Shown here in pieces: positions 48,101 through 61,130 of a stretch of DNA of 64,000 bases; the first letter of the stretch is position 1; each line of letters begins with the position of its first letter. Source of the DNA: Mimachlamys varia (taxonomy: Eukaryota; Mollusca; Bivalvia; Pectinida; Pectinidae). The stretch covers positions 32,865,465 to 32,929,464 of the forward strand of contig OX392536.1 in NCBI GenBank assembly GCA_947623455.1, read 5' to 3'. Below the pieces are notes generated by a model that saw only the letters and a program-made list of their open reading frames with translations, searched no databases and was not told the DNA's origin. The position numbers were made by a program, and so were the translations under genes.

Positions 48101-50550
48101 ATGACACTTGACTTATTTTATATAACAATTCCGCTTTGAATACATTATTCAATCTCTGTTTTATAATTTTTAATATACCATTATTGATCCCATTACTGTC
48201 CCGTATATATGCCAATCCAAGTTTCTTTTAAACGTCATTTTTTTTCCGACGCACAAAGGTAGCCTTCCTATTTCAAAATACACATAATCATTTACTGTAC
48301 ATTTCTTAACTTTAAGTTTTTTTACCAAAATTTACATATACTTTTGTCCACATCCGGAGCTTTATGGTGACTCCTTATTTCACTAGCATAAGTTGAAAAA
48401 CTACTTATATATATATCAAAAACACAACATTGAGTCTTGATTTAAGTCCTTGACCTTTTATTTTATTATTCAGTACGCTTTTCTACCTTGGCTAACTACA
48501 TGTGTTTGTGTTTTATTAACTTTGCCGTTAAACTTTAATAACCTTCCAAGGTAGGTAAATTCATTAACCTCTCTTATATCTTCATTGTTATATTGCCATC
48601 TTTCATCAGGTCGCTGTCTACCACCATTTCTAAAGAACATAATTCGCGTTTTATCTACATTAAGTTTTAACTTCGAATCGTTATTGTATAATAACAGAGT
48701 ATCTAACATACATTGAAGAGACTGAGGTGACTCTGCAATTAAAACTATGTCATCTGTATACATTAGCAGAAACATGTTTATCACACCTGTTTCTAGTGAT
48801 GGGCAATTTTCTCTAATAAAACACATTCTGCAGTCATTTACAACCAGAATATACAAGATCGGTGACAAAAGTTTTATCTAAAAGTAATATCGAAGTACAT
48901 ATACATGTAGTATGACCCGCGCCACGTCCAAAAATATAATTGTGGTCACTATAAAGTATAAGGCCACGGCAAACTTTGGGGCCTACAAAACCTTACAGCA
49001 CAGTGTACCGCAGTGTTGCAAGCTGGACATGCAACACCGGTATGTGGTTATACCCGAATCAATACAGCATGCCAAAACATGAGTTACATTGCAATATATG
49101 ATAAACCACTCCGCCACTGGGTCCAGAGGTGGAGGGCGAGTGGTAGAATGTCGGGATAATTCAACTACTCCGCCACCGCGGCCAAGCAATGGAGGACTTC
49201 TCGCAGACCATTGCGGCCTAGTGGTAGAATGTCGGGTGTGTTTGTGGGGGGGGGGGGGGATGTAGTTGTAAAATGTCAGGACACAATAACCACTCGGCCA
49301 CCACCACCGCAGCCCCTTTAAAAAAAGACGGAATTCCACATTGCTCTAAGCTACTGTTTAAATAAAACAGGAGATACTTTAAAACCCGTCTTTATGATTA
49401 AACGTACGACAGAAAAGAGTCCGTACCTGCCAGGACACCGTAGGAGAATATGACGACATTGAGAGATACGGGGAACGCACATAAAACTAGTCCAAGTGTG
49501 AAGAGTAGAGACCCCGTTACCGTGACAACACGACAGCTGTACTTCGCCACTATCACACTGGTTACTATGCCTGTATAATAATAAAAAAATCTTATTAAAT
49601 CTATATTATCGATATAACATTACACTATCTTTTCATACTGTTCTTAAGCTTAGTAAGCTCTGATTTCGAAGTAAGCATTTTCATAATGAACGTTTAATAC
49701 TATTGATTTACTTCTGTGTTATCTGAAAAACAAAGAAACTTATTGAGGCTGCTAACAAACTACTTACTCTTGTATATCTAAATAACCTTACTACTCACTA
49801 TTTTACCAGGTGGTCAGTGCGAAGATACATCAGTCAATATAATGCAGATAGCGTTTTTAACGCGCTGCTACGACAAATTGAAATAACAATATCCAAAAGC
49901 TATGAGAGTATTCGCAAACTTAACGCATATATCATTGGTAGATTTACTGAAACGAACTACATGCAATGTATAAAATCATAGCCATGTTCCATCACAGGTG
50001 TCATCTAAATAACCCACTGTGCATTCTATAACATTTCAACTAGACTGGCTTCCGTCTCGAGAATAGTTTATAGATAGTGAAAAAAATATATGGTCTGATA
50101 ATTTTGATCGCTTGGATGTCTGATTCTAAGTTTAAAGTAGAGGGTGATAAGCTAGTAGTACATTTTAGCAGAGACAATCCTTTATAGAAAAAAATCTTTT
50201 TTTCGGAAGTAAATCAAGATTTGTCCATTGTCCACCATACGCCGTTTTAATGAAGGATAATTATCTGTAAGAGAAAATTAAAGAAGCATGTATATGTCTT
50301 AAGTCGATATCTACAAAATAACAGATACCACTAAATGGGTAAAGCTTTGATACCCACCTCCAGCGGTATTCGTACAGGCAAATATAGAGCCAGCCAGCGA
50401 CGTCCTTAAGTTGGTATCCTGATACCTGTCCAACAGGGCCAAATGTATGATCCCAAGACCCCCAATAAAGATTCCCTGTACAAACATGACTCCAAAGGCT
50501 GCAATCAGGACCACCCAGGACCAGCCTTTATCAGGCGATGTCAACTTCAT
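45160..50550 (-). CDS. monocarboxylate transporter-like (SLC16 family), complete, 467 aa
   Basis: Five coding exons in transcript order: 50358-50580 (ATG at 50550-50548), 49427-49570, 46531-47307, 45995-46045, 45160-45398 (TGA at 45162-45160). All internal junctions are phase 1 and sum to 1404 nt. SLC16 members are plasma-membrane major-facilitator carriers of lactate, pyruvate and related monocarboxylates or aromatic compounds, with 12 membrane segments and a long central loop. Visible marks: the N-terminal family motif as SPDKGWSWVV at residues 5-14; YNFKLRQNMASGISTSG, matching the family's YFxxRRxLAxGxxxAG motif; a polar loop (SQKHESLTPGRKAMP) between the two six-helix halves; and a GNVIDVGGTYDLCF segment like GxxxDxxGxYxxxF of MCTs. 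The tail is acidic with repeated D-I. Start chosen at the only ATG just before the motif. Substrate unknown. Confidence 0.88.
45517..45625. repeat. 37-bp tandem repeat, three copies, in the SLC16 gene's last intron
   Basis: CATTGTCTTCATCTCTCCAG (with CGTC and TCAAG variants in the third) starts at 45517, 45554 and 45592. It lies between coding exons 45995-46045 and 45160-45398. Confidence 0.75.
48471..48890 (-). mobile_element. non-LTR retrotransposon reverse transcriptase fragment in SLC16 intron
   Basis: Open minus-strand frame with LSPILYILVVND, a YTDDIVLIAESPQSLQCMLD box (YADD-like), LKLNVDKTRIMFFRNG, and NEFTYLGRLLKFNGKVNKTQ. These are the palm and thumb of a LINE-type RT. It is truncated at both ends and has the same orientation as the host gene. 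It differs in type from the LINE at 51-57 kb. Confidence 0.8.
49100..49330 (-). mobile_element. tRNA-like SINE sequence, two partial heads
   Basis: Minus strand has GGTGGTGGCCGAGTGGTTAT near 49300, a tRNA-Ser/Leu type A-box. Related GAATGTCGGG/GGTAGAATG words recur near 49140 and 49210, suggesting more than one unit. A run of 11 G lies at 49249. No complete tRNA cloverleaf can be folded, so this is not called a tRNA gene. Confidence 0.4.
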
Positions 50551-50583
50551 CACCTGATGGTCAAGACGCCAATTCTTCTTCTG

Positions 50584-50790
50584 AAAAAAAAATACCAAAG
50601 CGTCAACAAAACCAAAATCAAAACTCAAAATCGATGAAACTAGAGGCAAAATAGGTACAAAAGAAAGATTTACACGGAGACTCTCGTAAAAGCACAAGAT
50701 AATATAACCAGGTGTTCCTGAAGAGTAAGCGTCTTCTGTTTTATCGACGACACCCATCATGTAAATTTTGGTCCAATCCAAGTTTACATT
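50584..50790 (-). mobile_element. Penelope-like 3' tail abutting the first SLC16 coding exon
   Basis: Inverted tail: AATACCAAAGCGTCAACAAA, AAACTCAAAATCGATGAAAC, CTCTCGTAAAAGCACAAGAT, AAGAGTAAGCGTCTTCTG. On the gene's strand the tail runs GCTTTGGTA and then T9 and CAG, and this CAG is the acceptor of exon 50358-50580. The final CTCTGA of the family is not present. Confidence 0.75.
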
Positions 50791-51393
50791 CAGAAAACAA
50801 GAGTGTAAAGAACACTTTAATTGGAAATTAGCGTCGACACACAAGGCTGAACAAAATAACCTTTATATGATGACGTAAAAACTGACATTAGTATAGGATA
50901 AAACACGTGTGAAAGAAGAATATACATCATCTGCTGCCTGGGCGATTCCGAAATTTTGTTACGTCCTGACACCTAGATCTTGGCGATGTCAACAAAACTA
51001 CTCGGCATACATATACTAATACAATATTAGAGGACTTCCGGTGTCCGGAGAGGACCAGCGTACGTAAAAACAGTTAGTAAGAATGTGAAATTATTTCTAT
51101 CCATCGATGTGATTGGGTCCAAATATTTCCATCAGCGGCATGGTTTAGCTATTTATCTTATTCTAAACCTAGTCAGAACTTCATATTGCCTCACACAGTG
51201 TGAACATTGTGAATATATAAACTGACCAATGTGAACTACCTGTTCCGCCGCCATATGCATACCGAACATTCAAATACCCAGTCTACGTTTACTTTTGTGT
51301 AACGATAAAAACCCGTCTATATGCCGTTTTTCAATATCATCATGTGAATATAGAAACAGCTAATTATAACTTTTGAGCATATATATTACAATA

Positions 51394-54300
51394 ATGGATT
51401 CCAACATTCGACAAAGTGTGCGAGTAATCACTGAACTAAGTGACCCGTCAGTTATCAATGAAGTTGTCGGTGAGCTTATGAACAATTCGTTATTTAAAGA
51501 GTCACAGTTTTCTCAACTAGGCGTTCCTAGTCTTACTGAGAAAATTGAAGCCTTAGAATCCAGGATTGACGACATGGACCAGTCTCAAATTCAGGGGTAT
51601 ACCTGAGTCTGAAGGAGAAGACACTGATGAACTTGTGATTAAAGCATGTAATAAAACTCTTGGTGTTATGGATACTATTAATGACATTAGAAGATCCCAT
51701 CGTGTTGGTCCAGCTAACAAAAACACCCTAGGGACATCATCGTGCGTTTATTATCATATCGCACTAGAACGTCTGTGTAAGATGCCAGATTAAGTCTTTT
51801 CCGTAAGAAGGAAGGTTCTGGCAGTACGTCACCACCGCCTACTTCCAAAGCTGGGAATCAGACACATGCATAAATATTTTGATGACAATGATGATACGCT
51901 ATATAGCTGTATGTGAAAAATCTCTATCAATCCCAAACATAAAACGTTTTACAATAAGATGTCTTATATATCAACGTACATCTGCAGGTAAATGTATTTG
52001 TACTATTTTTATGTCTACTTATTTTTATTCATAAAGAAATTGTGCATATTATAAATTGCTGCCAGTACGATGTACCGATTGATAGTGTTGGATTTATCAA
52101 TAAACCCCCTGCATTGACTTCAACCCGTTATCCTCCCCCCCCCCCTATTGCAAGGTACATCTAATGTACATGTAGTAATGTGTTTTATTATTTTGTTTTC
52201 TTATTTTCACTCATATAAATACAGTACTCATTATAAATTGCTTCCAGTATGGTGAACTGATTGATACCCCCTCCCCCTTCCCCATATCATCCACATATCA
52301 TCTTCATATCATCCACATACCATCCCCATACCATCCCCATATCATCCACATATCATCCATATATCATCCACATATCATCCACATATCATCCACATATCAT
52401 CCATATATCATCCACATATCATCCACATATCATCCATATATCATCCATATATCATCCATATATCATCCACATATCATCCACATATCATCCACATATCATC
52501 CATACATCATCCACATATCATCCACATATCATCCACATATCATTCATATATCTAAAACGTTCGTGAAAATGCTGATAGTCCTAACAGGTTTGCTGCAGTA
52601 GCGGAAGTAAAATATAAATTTACTTATTGTGTGTAATTACATTATATGTAATTGTTTATTGCACCCTACTGACCTGACTACGTTGTCTTGTTCAGCTAAT
52701 CCAGCCGCACGTGTTGTTGTTTTTCCCCATTCCCAGAGTTGTTTCCCTTGTTTTACCTTCTCTTTTGAAATAAGTTCGATGCTACTCCCGATGGTTTATA
52801 CAAAAACGGTTGCTTCATATATTTTCTTGTTGCAATTTTTTGTTTTTGCACAAGGTATCTATCTCCTATATAGATTGTTTCTCTTCCTTGCTTGCTGTAA
52901 TATATATGCTTATGTCCTGCTGATATGATCGTACCTCTGCTATAATTGAAGACGAACTCCGATGCGATCGTTCGGAACTCCTTTAGATCAGTGTGATATT
53001 GTAAACATTGGTTGACCCCATTTACCTCGATGGTGTGTTGAATGCTATATATGCACAAACACGTGTATGTAATTAGGTGGTTACTCTTAAAGATTCTCCG
53101 ATACTTTGGTATGTATATATGTTGTTTTTGTTACTGTTATTTGACAACTGTATCTCAAGACCCGTACAAAATATGTAACACGTGTTTGTGTGAAGGATCT
53201 CGGCATTCCAACAACAGTGTTTCCTTTATACGGTAATGGGTAAGATTTTCCCTAAGATACAATTCGAGACATTTGGGTTCTTTTAAAATCAAACTCATAA
53301 ACTTTATATTTTCACAAATGAAATGTTTTGCTACACTCCATACAAGTTTCTTTTTTACATGTAAGGATGTGTCAGATATCAAATAATATTTCTTTCCTGA
53401 AGGTTGTTATCTTAATTGTACTTCGCATATCATCGGATATTGAATTAAATCCTGGTCCTGTATCAAATATTAATATTGTTCATTTAAATGTGGGATCATT
53501 AGGGAATAAAGTTGACCATGTGGAGGCATAACTAAATTCAAATGACATTATTTGCATCACATAATCCCATTCAAATAACAATATACCTGATTGTGATATT
53601 GAAATAGGCTCTAATCTAGGCAAATTATTCAGAAAAGATAGATGGTATGGGGTGAGGTATAGTTATATACTGTAAATACACTGTTAATTTAAAAGACGTC
53701 CTGATTTACAATCCGATGATACAATGTATAGAATTATTATGGTTGGAAATAACTATAAATAATAATAATAAATGACTACTTGGTTGTTTTTATTGACCAC
53801 CTGACTCCAACATAGACTATTGACAAAAGTTAGAAAACTTTTTGGTAAAAGCTTCTGATTCTTCTTTACATATTATGATAAAAGGCGATATAAATGTAGA
53901 TATGCTGACAGTCCAACCTAATTCGAATCTTTCGCGATTGTTATCAAAATATGGACTAATTAGCCTTATAAATAAACCAACCTGGATTACTCCCGAAAAT
54001 GCCACTTCTATTGACTTTGTTTTTACAAAAAATGTAAACATCATTAAAAATACCTATGTAAGTGCACCCTTTTGCAGTGAGCACTCACCTATTAAAACCA
54101 GTATATCGTATTGTGTTTTTAAACAGAATTTTTTTAAAAGACAGTATGGTGTTATGATAATGCTGATTTTGATAATATGAATCATTCTATTATTAATGCC
54201 TTCGATTGGATAGAAGTTTCACAGATTCAAAACTCTAATAATTCAATAATACTGTAACTAATATAATTTTTGAATATTCAGATAAATTTATGCCATCTTA

Positions 54301-56600
54301 CTTGATAACTGTCAGTCCTAGGGATAAACCATGGATGAATGGCATTATCAGAAAGAAATGAGAGAGCAAAACAGAATCCATAGGAAAGCAAAAACAACTG
54401 GAAGTGCAAAACATTGGAATAAATTCAGATTGAAAAGAAATGAGGTCATTGATTAAATTAGGGAATCTAAGGATCTATATTTCGACAAACTTCAAAAACC
54501 ACTTGATGATAATGCCATACCTCCTTATAAATGATTGAAAATTGCCAAATCTGTCTCTAATTTTGATAATAAACTATCCCCCCTCTAAAATATAATGATA
54601 GTATACTATTCCACCCCCATGATAAAGCAGAATGTCTTAAAAGCTACTTTACTTCCATATCGTCAACTACACCTGGTCTTGAATTTCCTGATGTTGATAT
54701 GGAAGGTCCTCCTTTTTCTTTCAAATAGTACAATTACTGAGCAAGATGTTATTGATCAAATCTCCTGTATTAATAAAAAAATTACCTCCTGGTCCTGATT
54801 GTGTTTTACCCAAGGTAGTTAAAAAACCTCAAACCAGCATTAGCCTTACCATTGAAATTACTCTTTAATAAAACACCTTGTACTGGGAAAATACCAGATA
54901 TATGGAAACAAGCCAATGTTAATGCAATATATAAGGGATGTGGAAGGACAAATGATTATAGGCTGACTTCAATTACTTCTTGCTTTATGAAAATTCTTGA
55001 AAAAAATAATTTTAAGTATCTGTATAACTTTCTTTTGTTTAACAAGATTATCTCCTGGTGATTCTACAGTAAATTAACTTCTATATATCTATAATGAGAT
55101 AATTAGTAATTTTGATCAGGGTAATGACTTAAGATTTTTATTCTTTGATGTAAGTAACGCCTTTGATAGAGTCTGGAATGTTGACCTCATACATAAGTTA
55201 AGTAAATATGGTATATCAGGTAAACATCTTAAATTGTTTAAAAATTATCTTTCTGATAGGAAACAAAGGGTTGTTACTGAAGGTTTCTTTTCTTTATACA
55301 AATTAGTTAATGCTGGTGTTCCACAAGGTTCAGTTCTTGGTTTTTATTTATTTCTCCTTTATATTAACGATATAACTGAATTGGTGTCAAGTAAGATTAA
55401 CTGTTTGCCGATGATACCTCATTATAAATGATAATTGATGATGATTTGGTACAAGCATCCCAGACATTAACTCATGATTTAGAAAGGATAAGTAAATGGA
55501 CAAGAATGTGAGATATTAAAATCAATCAAAATAAGACAAAATCAGTGTTGTTTACAAGGGAAAAATATCCCATTATACCTTCATTTTTTTTCTAGATAAA
55601 ATTATTTCTAATGTTACCCATCATTAGCACCTTGGTGTATCACTTCATGAAACTGGATTTGGGAACATTCATATATGAACAATTTTTTAAAAAGGATATA
55701 AATGAATAAATTTACTTAAGGCCATGGAATGTAGATTAAGTAGAATTCACTAACAGAATTATATACATCTTATATCATACCATTATTAGAATATACTGAT
55801 GTTGTCTGTGATAATTGTACCGATCAATCTAAAAATCTAATTGAATCTATACAGCTTATAGCAGCAAGAATAATAACTGGTATGCGAAAAGGAACATTTC
55901 ATTAAAAACTATACAAGGAATTGGGCTGGGAAACATTAAAGGGAAGAAGGAAAAAACATAAGTTAACTTTAATGTATACGATTTTGCATAATGTAGCCCC
56001 TGATTATTTAACTGATTCAGTAAATCCTTTTATTAATCGACCAGAACCAGACGTATGCTTTACGCATAAATAGGTATTTTAATATTCCTCTATATAGGTC
56101 AAGCAGTTATATGAATAGCTATTTCCTTCTACTTTTCGTGAATTTCATGTTCTAGATCTAGATACTATTAATGCCCCATTCATTGCAAAATTTAAGAATC
56201 TTATTTCAGTATCCAATGATGATAATGGTAGAAATGACGTGACTCCAATTTTTAAAAGTAATATGTATAGAAAATGAAGTTTTATCATTTGTCAACTTAG
56301 AAATGATTGCAGTAATTTGAATAATAATTTATATAAAGATCATTTGAAAGATCATCCTACCTGTGGCTGTGGGTATAAACAAGAAACTTTTTTCCACTGT
56401 CCTATTTATTGATACAGAAAGATACTTATTTAGAGAAAACATACAATATCTTATACTTCATGATAATTTTAATTTATCAGTACTTTTAAACTGTGATCTG
56501 TTTAGTTATTCTCCTTTCCCTATTTTTGTCAAAACATTCTCAACATCTGCCCAAGTTAAGTTATCTTACATATGTGGATGATGGTCTTGAGTTCCAGTCC
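51394..56600 (+). mobile_element. decayed non-LTR retrotransposon (APE-type LINE), near full length
   Basis: ORF1 remnant from the ATG at 51394: coiled-coil-like SLTEKIEALESRIDDMDQ, frameshift near 51585, then GIPESEGEDTDELVIKAC and DIRRSHRVG. ORF2 remnants from about 53400: DIELNPGP...NIVHLNVGSLGNKVDHVEA (endonuclease start), IMIKGDINVDMLTV and SIDFVFTKN (endonuclease end), IPDIWKQANVNAIYKG (RT), GVPQGSVLG...LLYINDI, then FADDTS in a shifted frame near 55405, and a C-terminal HPTCGCG...FFHC finger near 56360. Many stops and shifts. The 11-bp satellite and about 800 bp of unassigned DNA separate ORF1 from ORF2. Confidence 0.8.
52280..52553 (+). repeat. 11-bp satellite (ATATCATCCAC)n
   Basis: About 25 units of 11 bp, with CAC/TAT variants between units. 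Lies inside the decayed LINE, between its ORF1 and ORF2 remnants. The long open frame through it reads an 11-residue periodic peptide and is an artefact of a stop-free unit. Confidence 0.95.
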
Positions 56601-59600
56601 TTATGTTACAGTATAACCTATCTAAACCGAACCTTCACAATTTCTTAACCTAACCTTGTTCTGCCATGGCAGTCCAGACTCCTGTATGGACCGGTCAAAG
56701 TATTTGATCCCACTGACTTTTGTCTTTGACAGGTTGTACCAATTTAAGATACCAGCTTTCAACCGACGATGATAAATTGTGATGCACATAGGTCTTTCAT
56801 TAACCGGTGTGTACTTTTGAGGTACACGTATTGTCAAATAAGTGAAGCTTACGTAGACGTGGGCGTAAATATTAAAGTCTGGCGACTGTCTCAGTCAATG
56901 TGTTGATTACGCACCTGTATACATTGTTTTTATGGGTTTCATGACATGAATTTGTTTGATATTGTGTAAATTTCATTATGCTATTAGTACTCTACGATAT
57001 AGATAGTCATAGAAGAACGGAGTTATTGTTAAATACAAAATTGATGTCAGAAATACAGTGTGTACTTACAAAGAGCAGCGAGTATGTGTAATCAAACGGT
57101 GGCAGTGAGTCAAAGTTTTAAAACTGTTATACACATCATCCTTGTATCGCTCTATTTCCTTCGTCATAGATATGTATATGTCTTGCGTGCTTTTATCTCT
57201 TGTTAAACTTCACTTTGTTTCTTTTCCCTTTTCAGTTGGCTGACTTAAAGACTATTTCATAGCAGTAGTAAATTAAATTGCATGTTTTTATTTCGTGATC
57301 TGTCAATGTTATAATTCTTATCTTATCCTGTGAACGCGGTAGTCAAGCGGAAACCTAAGGAATATATAGAGGTCAAACAATTTAGCGAGTGTTTGTAGCA
57401 TAATAATGGTATTTGTTTCACTCGAGTTAAAATTAACTTATGAGAGTGAAATACATACCATATCCCACAACCACGAGTCGTGTGGCCTGTTTCTTCCTCA
57501 ATTTCAACCGCAAACATCAGTACGTCATATCGAATCGTATTTTCTCGCCAAATGATGACGTCAACAATAAGCAAGTGACTTTGTTCCGGTCAAAGTTCGT
57601 CATGTCAGCCAATCAAAATGCGTTCAGAGTTTATTCCACTTGTGGTATAAAACAGAATGTTATTCAATAGTTGTAATGATAACTTGATACCCAGAGAGTT
57701 GAATAACACCCACTAATTGTGGTAGACTTGTGTATAAACCAGTGATATATGGAGATTTCCAATGGAAAATGACAATCACATTTAATTTAAAACCATACAA
57801 AACAGCGAATCACCTGATTGACACCCAATATAATGACCATTATTCATTTGTCACTTTGGATGGATTTGCTTTAAATTATTCGAAATGTATATCTACTATT
57901 AGTAACCGTAATAATTACGAATGTTTACATACTTCTTCTTAATATCACTGTTCCATGACAGTGTTTTTCCTATATACATTGACAGCCCTTAGCTTCTGCT
58001 TAAATGTAGTTGTAGGATAGTTGATCTGGTATATTTCCATTTTCAATAACGCAGGGATGAATCCTACTTTCGCTCTGTACAACCCTGGTATATGCAAAAG
58101 CAACATCGAAGACCCATCGTACATCACCTTGTCGACGAGGCGATGGTTACTTTTTTGTTGGTTGGATTTTGACTAGTTCCTTTTCCGTTTTAATACAAAC
58201 GGAATGTTTTTTTAAACAATGTGTAACAGATAGAAATAATAAATCTAGAAGGGAACCTTTGGACGGCACAGTCCATAGTATGATAGTACGAAAGGATGAT
58301 CACTTGTATATTATATCGAACAATGTATACTGCGAGTCCAAAACTTAAAAGAATAGAATTTTTTGTCAATTTTTCTTTTTACATTGCATACTTGATCAAA
58401 CAAAAGGGCCCCTGATCTTACTTATTATCGCCGTCACGCTTCAGACTAGTCTTCGAGCTGGCCAGGCTGACGTTCGAAAATATGCACAGACCATGTGGCG
58501 AGTGCCAATTTTCGCCCTTGTGATCTTGGCCCTGATTGGCTTTTTATGTTTTAACAGACCAATCCTCGCTGAGATCACAAAAAAGCAAAATAGCTTGTCC
58601 TGTTCATATTGCCGATCTGCAGCTTGACCCCCTTAAAAACTGGTCCCCATTTTCCGGTATGAAAAGTAAAAGGCACTAGCCATCATAAAAAAAAGTTTGT
58701 TTTAGTAGAAACACTTGACATCGATTTCCGTACATGACATGTTTTATGCGCTACCCAATAGACAATTGGCGTGTGACCTCGTGGACAGCACAGTTTCCGA
58801 CCAACTGAAATTCAGCCATTTTTTTATGTTTAATTGCATGTAGAATCTTACACTGCATGATATATGGCAAATCATATATCAAAAAACGTTCCTGTCGATC
58901 TAGACCACTGCAGTCGACATATAATAAACGGTTATGAAAACGCGCATATTTGGAATACGATCATTCACTTATGGGACAAAATTCACAACCTTGACAAAAC
59001 AGACTGTTATGATAAGAGTGTATAGACAGAGAAGACTAGTACAGGTACCTGTGCCTGATATGATAGCATTGCTACGTTACTGTCAATTAGAGTAGATAAA
59101 AATGTTTCTATAATGCGATAATACTACCTTGCTTCAGTGCCCTAGATACCCCTGATTCTGTTGAAGCTCCTTGGTCGTGTGCGATGTGACAAGTGCATGT
59201 ACACTACCACCGTGTCATGTATATCGCATATGATATGAACTCTGCATACCTGATTGATTTAAAAGAGGCGCTCATTAAAGTGGACTGCTAGTTATTGCTC
59301 CGACCTCTTAACCGTTTCCACCTGGACCGACCGAAAACAAAATAACCCGATTTAAAATGGAGTATTTCTTATCGATATAAGATCATTTTAATGTACATCA
59401 AAGGGTCGGACCAGACTTCTTGCTTCACCAACACATTGACTCACACGGAGCCTTCAGTTCTGCAATGACATATTCCAGGGGTGTAGAGAGTATAGGTGAT
59501 CGTAACCTCGGGATATCGAGGATAATATGAAGATCGTGTTCATACATTAACTTGTGTAATCTAGTTTTATTTTTGTAATTTCTATATAATAGTTTGAACC

Positions 59601-61130
59601 TCTTCATGCAGAACGTTATTTTATTTTGTTTATTTCCATCACGGATTAAGATCTATATAGTAATTTAAAGCCGTGTTTCTATGCATGGGTACCTAGCTTA
59701 CAAAGATAGTTTTTGCATTACCTTCATATTTGTCCACAGATTGCGTAAATTTACATTACGTTTGTTAATATACTGCAGGACTGTCTTATTACAGTACCTA
59801 ATATATTGGTGTGTTTTTGAATACATTATTACCGCCTGATTACGTAATGATAGTTGAATTTTTTTCTATTAAATGGCTTAAAAGCGTTTTAAAGTGCATT
59901 TTTAAATATATAGTTTATATTCTTTATGTAATATATCAATCTACGTTATGCATTAAAGACAATCAGTCTGTTGGTCAACTTATGCTGGTTTTTGTGCAAA
60001 AAAAGGTTTTTTCTTGATAAATGCACTAGACGATGGGATTGCAGACATGAAGCACACATCATGTGTTGTATCATCTATCAACGTTAACATATATTTTATC
60101 ATTGTTATGTACACAAACATCAAAGAAAGCCACGTTGCAAAGTGTATGTGTTGTGGCCACGGACAAAGAGTACACAGGTTACATATATCGCTATACTAAG
60201 ATCATAAGATCAGCATTTCAATCCTGATTTTACATGTCATTATGGATGTCACGTATAACAGCGTGCGTAAATATGAAATTATTGACAGAAGCAATGCGTT
60301 AGCACGAACACACTTACTTGCTTCTGTGACCCAAATCGAAGACAGCTGGATTCCTTTAGGCTGAGGGTACATTGTAGCCCGCTAGAGTAGTGTCCCCTGA
60401 TACATATACACATGGTGTGTATAACATGCTGTATCTTATAGACGAAGGTGAGAAAAGAAGAATACTACAACGATTTTACCCACATTCAAAGTATTCAACA
60501 TATATTATGTCCTGAAAATAAAAAACCTGGAATAAAATGTTCTAACACATTTCTATAATGCCTTTGTCACGCCATGTTACGTTTTAATGATGTAAATTCG
60601 CTTCTCCTTTATGCCACATTACACCACATACCACAAAGAAACGTAACGATAATATATACCCCCACAAAATGTCATCTGTTAAAAAATATATGTATACCCC
60701 AATAGCATTAGGAAGTTATTTTTAAATCTTCTTGTGTCACAGTTTCTATCAAAATACACATGTACATGTATCACTTTTCATTCCGGAAAACGTATCGTGA
60801 CATATACTAAATTTGACAGAGGCGATATCTGTATCCAGCTCGTGAATTAGCTGTGGTAGGGGTACTTACTGTATGTGTTGGCGGAATAATGTCCGTGTGT
60901 GCTGCATGATCAGTATACAGCAGATCATATACAGAGAGTGCTAACAATACTCCATTGGGTCATAGAGATTACACAACCAGTGGCATATATTATAAGGATT
61001 TTACCTCATTTCGACTGTGTATACGGTAGTATGCCCGTAACTGGCAACGAACATATCCTATGGTGCGTGTAAGCGCTCCATAGTGAATATGTCCGTTAAG
61101 TAGAAATGCCCCTAGTTCTTATCAAACTGC
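56600..61130. other. intergenic DNA, no gene recognised
   Basis: Only short frames without motifs. Two possible splice donors on the minus strand (near 60318 and 57070) could mark 5' noncoding exons of a minus-strand gene, but nothing downstream confirms them. An imperfect inverted repeat with CCAAT-like words lies at 58513-58581. Confidence 0.35.
58513..58581. promoter_or_regulatory. imperfect palindrome with inverted CCAAT-like words
   Basis: TTGTGATCT and GATTGG on the left are mirrored by CCAATC and AGATCACAA on the right, about 18 of 24 arm positions pairing. The surrounding 250 bp are GC-richer than the neighbourhood. It could be a promoter-like element or an old foldback repeat; no gene start is linked to it. 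Confidence 0.25.

Noticed and set aside
52261..52566. 101-residue open frame of repeated histidine/serine/proline/tyrosine
   Set aside because: It is the translation of the 11-bp satellite; the unit lacks stops in this frame, so no gene is implied.
60318..60372. Possible minus-strand first exon (MYPQPKGIQL..., donor GTAAGTG)
   Set aside because: A good donor and an ATG, but joining it to the SLC16 acceptor at 50580 gives a frame with an early stop, and no other downstream exon was found.
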